Part shown: positions 13,939-15,084 of the stretch, one piece after another | Numbering within the stretch: position 1 is the first letter of the stretch | Layout: every line of letters starts with the position of its first letter | From: Firmicutes bacterium CAG:238 | GTDB taxonomy: Bacteria; Bacillota; Clostridia; Peptostreptococcales; Anaerovoracaceae | Assembly: GCA_000435615.1 (NCBI GenBank) | Contig: FR881952.1 | Span: 1 to 15,084 of the forward strand | Length of the DNA: 15,084 nucleotides | Direction of reading: 5' to 3' | Notes under the pieces: generated by a model | What the model was told of the DNA's origin: nothing | Database searches by the model: none | What the model saw: the letters and a program-made list of their open reading frames with translations, nothing else | Made by a program: the position numbers and the translations under genes

Positions 13939-14900
13939 TGAAAACACAGACGAAAACAAAAAGCTTCAGACAGCGCGGAGTAAAACTCTGCGCTGCATTT
14001 TTGCTGGTAATTCTGCTGGCAGCCTGCGGCACGCAGGGCGAAAACAAGCCGCAGACAAAGACGGACGAGAAGGGCTTTTATTCCTATGACGGCTATGTGG
14101 TAAAGACGGATTACCCACTCGACGAAGATTCCGTCAATAAAGCAGCGGAAAAAATCAAGAATATCTACGATATGTATCTTGAGGGCACAAATGTGCAGGC
14201 GTATTATTCCATCGTACCGGATAAGAACTATTGCATAGGTGCGGAGGCGGGCATTGACACCATAGATTATAAGAAGATGGTCGACCTGATGAAATTAAAG
14301 ACCGATTATATGCCTTATCTTGATATAACGAGGCTGCTTGGCATTACGGATTACTATAAGACCGACGCGCACTGGCGGCAGGAGAAGATTACGGACGTTG
14401 CTGCAGAGCTTGCTGAGGCGATGGGCGTGAGCCTGAATGCCGAATATGAAACAAAGGAAGCAAAGGCGGATTTCGTCGGGGCGTACAGTCGTCAGTCTGA
14501 CCTTGAGATGAAGGCAGAACCGCTGAATTACCTGTACAATGCGCTTTTTGACTCCTGCAAAGTCACGGATTACGAAACAAATAGCGAAATGCCGATTTAC
14601 GATTTAGCGAAAACGGAAAGCGTAAAAGGTGAAGGCTATGATATGTTCCTCGGCGGAAGCAAATCGCTGATTACCATTGAAAATCCAAACGCTGCGACGG
14701 ATAAGGAGCTTGTGATATTCCGCGATTCTTTCGGAAGCAGCATCGCGCCGCTTTTTGCGGAGGCCTACAGCAAGATAACGCTGGTCGACATACGCTATCT
14801 GCCGAGTGAGATGGTCGGCAGGTTCGTGACCTTCGACAATCAGGACGTGCTTTTTCTTTACAGCACGCCTGTGCTGAACAACAGCGTGACGATGAAATAG
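13938..14900 (+). CDS. DHHW-family lipoprotein (AlgJ/SGNH-like)
   Basis: The start overlaps the stop of the preceding gene by one base. The 320-residue protein has a signal ending LLAAC (Cys30), so it is a lipoprotein facing outside. YYKTDAHWRQEK (139-150) is the Asp-X-His-Trp motif that names the DHHW family, and ELVIFRDSFGSS (257-268) is the second conserved block with the candidate Ser264 of SGNH-type enzymes. The family is related to AlgJ/AlgX, which acetylate polysaccharides together with an MBOAT membrane protein; no MBOAT gene is in this window. A role in modifying or handling a cell-surface glycan is therefore inference. A strong terminator follows 7 bases after the stop, ending the two-gene operon. 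Confidence 0.82.
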   Translation: MKTQTKTKSFRQRGVKLCAAFLLVILLAACGTQGENKPQTKTDEKGFYSYDGYVVKTDYPLDEDSVNKAAEKIKNIYDMYLEGTNVQAYYSIVPDKNYCIGAEAGIDTIDYKKMVDLMKLKTDYMPYLDITRLLGITDYYKTDAHWRQEKITDVAAELAEAMGVSLNAEYETKEAKADFVGAYSRQSDLEMKAEPLNYLYNALFDSCKVTDYETNSEMPIYDLAKTESVKGEGYDMFLGGSKSLITIENPNAATDKELVIFRDSFGSSIAPLFAEAYSKITLVDIRYLPSEMVGRFVTFDNQDVLFLYSTPVLNNSVTMK

Positions 14901-14906
14901 AGAAAC

Positions 14907-14944
14907 AAGAGGTTTTGGATTACAATCCAAAACCTCTTTTTTGT
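14907..14944 (+). terminator. Strong terminator of the lipoprotein operon
   Basis: AAGAGGTTTTGGA (14907-14919) pairs with TCCAAAACCTCTT (14926-14938) around a 6-base loop, followed by a T run (14937-14942). The A tract before it is short, so it acts mainly rightward. Confidence 0.9.
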
Positions 14945-14972
14945 TGTTTCTTTGCCGAAAATCAAGTATACT
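14944..14972 (+). promoter_or_regulatory. Possible promoter of the last gene
   Basis: TTGTTT (14944-14949), 17-base spacer, TATACT (14967-14972), starting directly at the end of the terminator. The gene start at 15035 is about 60 bases further. Confidence 0.45.
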
Positions 14973-15034
14973 ATAGATACATGAATGTGCGGAACAGACA
15001 GAAAACATAGACTTTCCGAAGGGAGTGTGAAGAA

Positions 15035-15084
15035 ATGGGTGATACTGTAAAGAAGAAAATCTCCATCGGTGTGGAGGATTTTAA
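15035..15084 (+). CDS. Start of an AAA-ATPase-like protein (3' end outside window)
   Basis: AAGGGAG (15019-15025) lies 9 bases before the ATG. The visible residues MGDTVKKKISIGVEDFK match the typical opening of the AAA-ATPase-like / PD-(D/E)XK (DUF1703-type) proteins common in gut Clostridia, which usually begin 'KKISIG..DFK'. Only 16 codons and part of one more are in the window, so no domain can be seen and the call rests on that short pattern. Confidence 0.55.
   Translation, partial: MGDTVKKKISIGVEDF

Overview
The window looks like the chromosome of a gut-associated anaerobic Firmicute (Clostridia/Eubacteriales type). The evidence is strong AGGAGG-like ribosome binding sites, sigma-A-type promoters, Firmicute-style lipoproteins with short signal peptides, a bile salt hydrolase and moderate GC content. 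I cannot name the species.

Layout. (1) 1-2268: the end of a mobile element, with two overlapping large serine recombinase genes, the first cut by the window edge. (2) 2269-4433: a compact promoter/hairpin region, then two visibly AT-rich genes: a DUF2971-like protein and a DUF6602-like PD-(D/E)XK protein broken by a frameshift in a run of nine T. They look like recently acquired cargo or hotspot genes. (3) 4434-6133: a candidate small RNA with its own promoter and terminator, then a secreted three-PepSY-domain protein on the minus strand. The PepSY gene is flanked by two copies of a structured repeat of about 125 bp in the same orientation. (4) 6134-8704: a lipoprotein nuclease with a fibronectin-III-like domain and a YhfW-like FAD/Rieske oxidoreductase. 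(5) 8772-10263: a maltose-type O-acetyltransferase on the minus strand, divergent from a vapBC toxin-antitoxin operon with a palindromic operator. (6) 10426-11424: bile salt hydrolase. (7) 11506-13022: a possible 21-residue hydrophobic peptide and a DUF234-type ATPase with a C-terminal nuclease-like domain. (8) 13102-14900: a translationally coupled lipoprotein pair (DUF4358-like and DHHW family) closed by a strong terminator. (9) 15035 to the end: the start of an AAA-ATPase-like gene.

Most genes are single transcription units with their own promoters. Clear operons are the recombinase pair, vapBC and the lipoprotein pair. The overall character is accessory: recombinases, toxin-antitoxin, nuclease-like proteins, surface lipoproteins and host-adaptation enzymes.

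The points most worth a second look are the structured repeat pair around the PepSY gene with the adjacent candidate small RNA, the homopolymer frameshift in the DUF6602-like gene next to the DUF2971 gene, and an out-of-frame zinc-binding tail just after the secreted nuclease. None of these is proven to be a new system from sequence alone.
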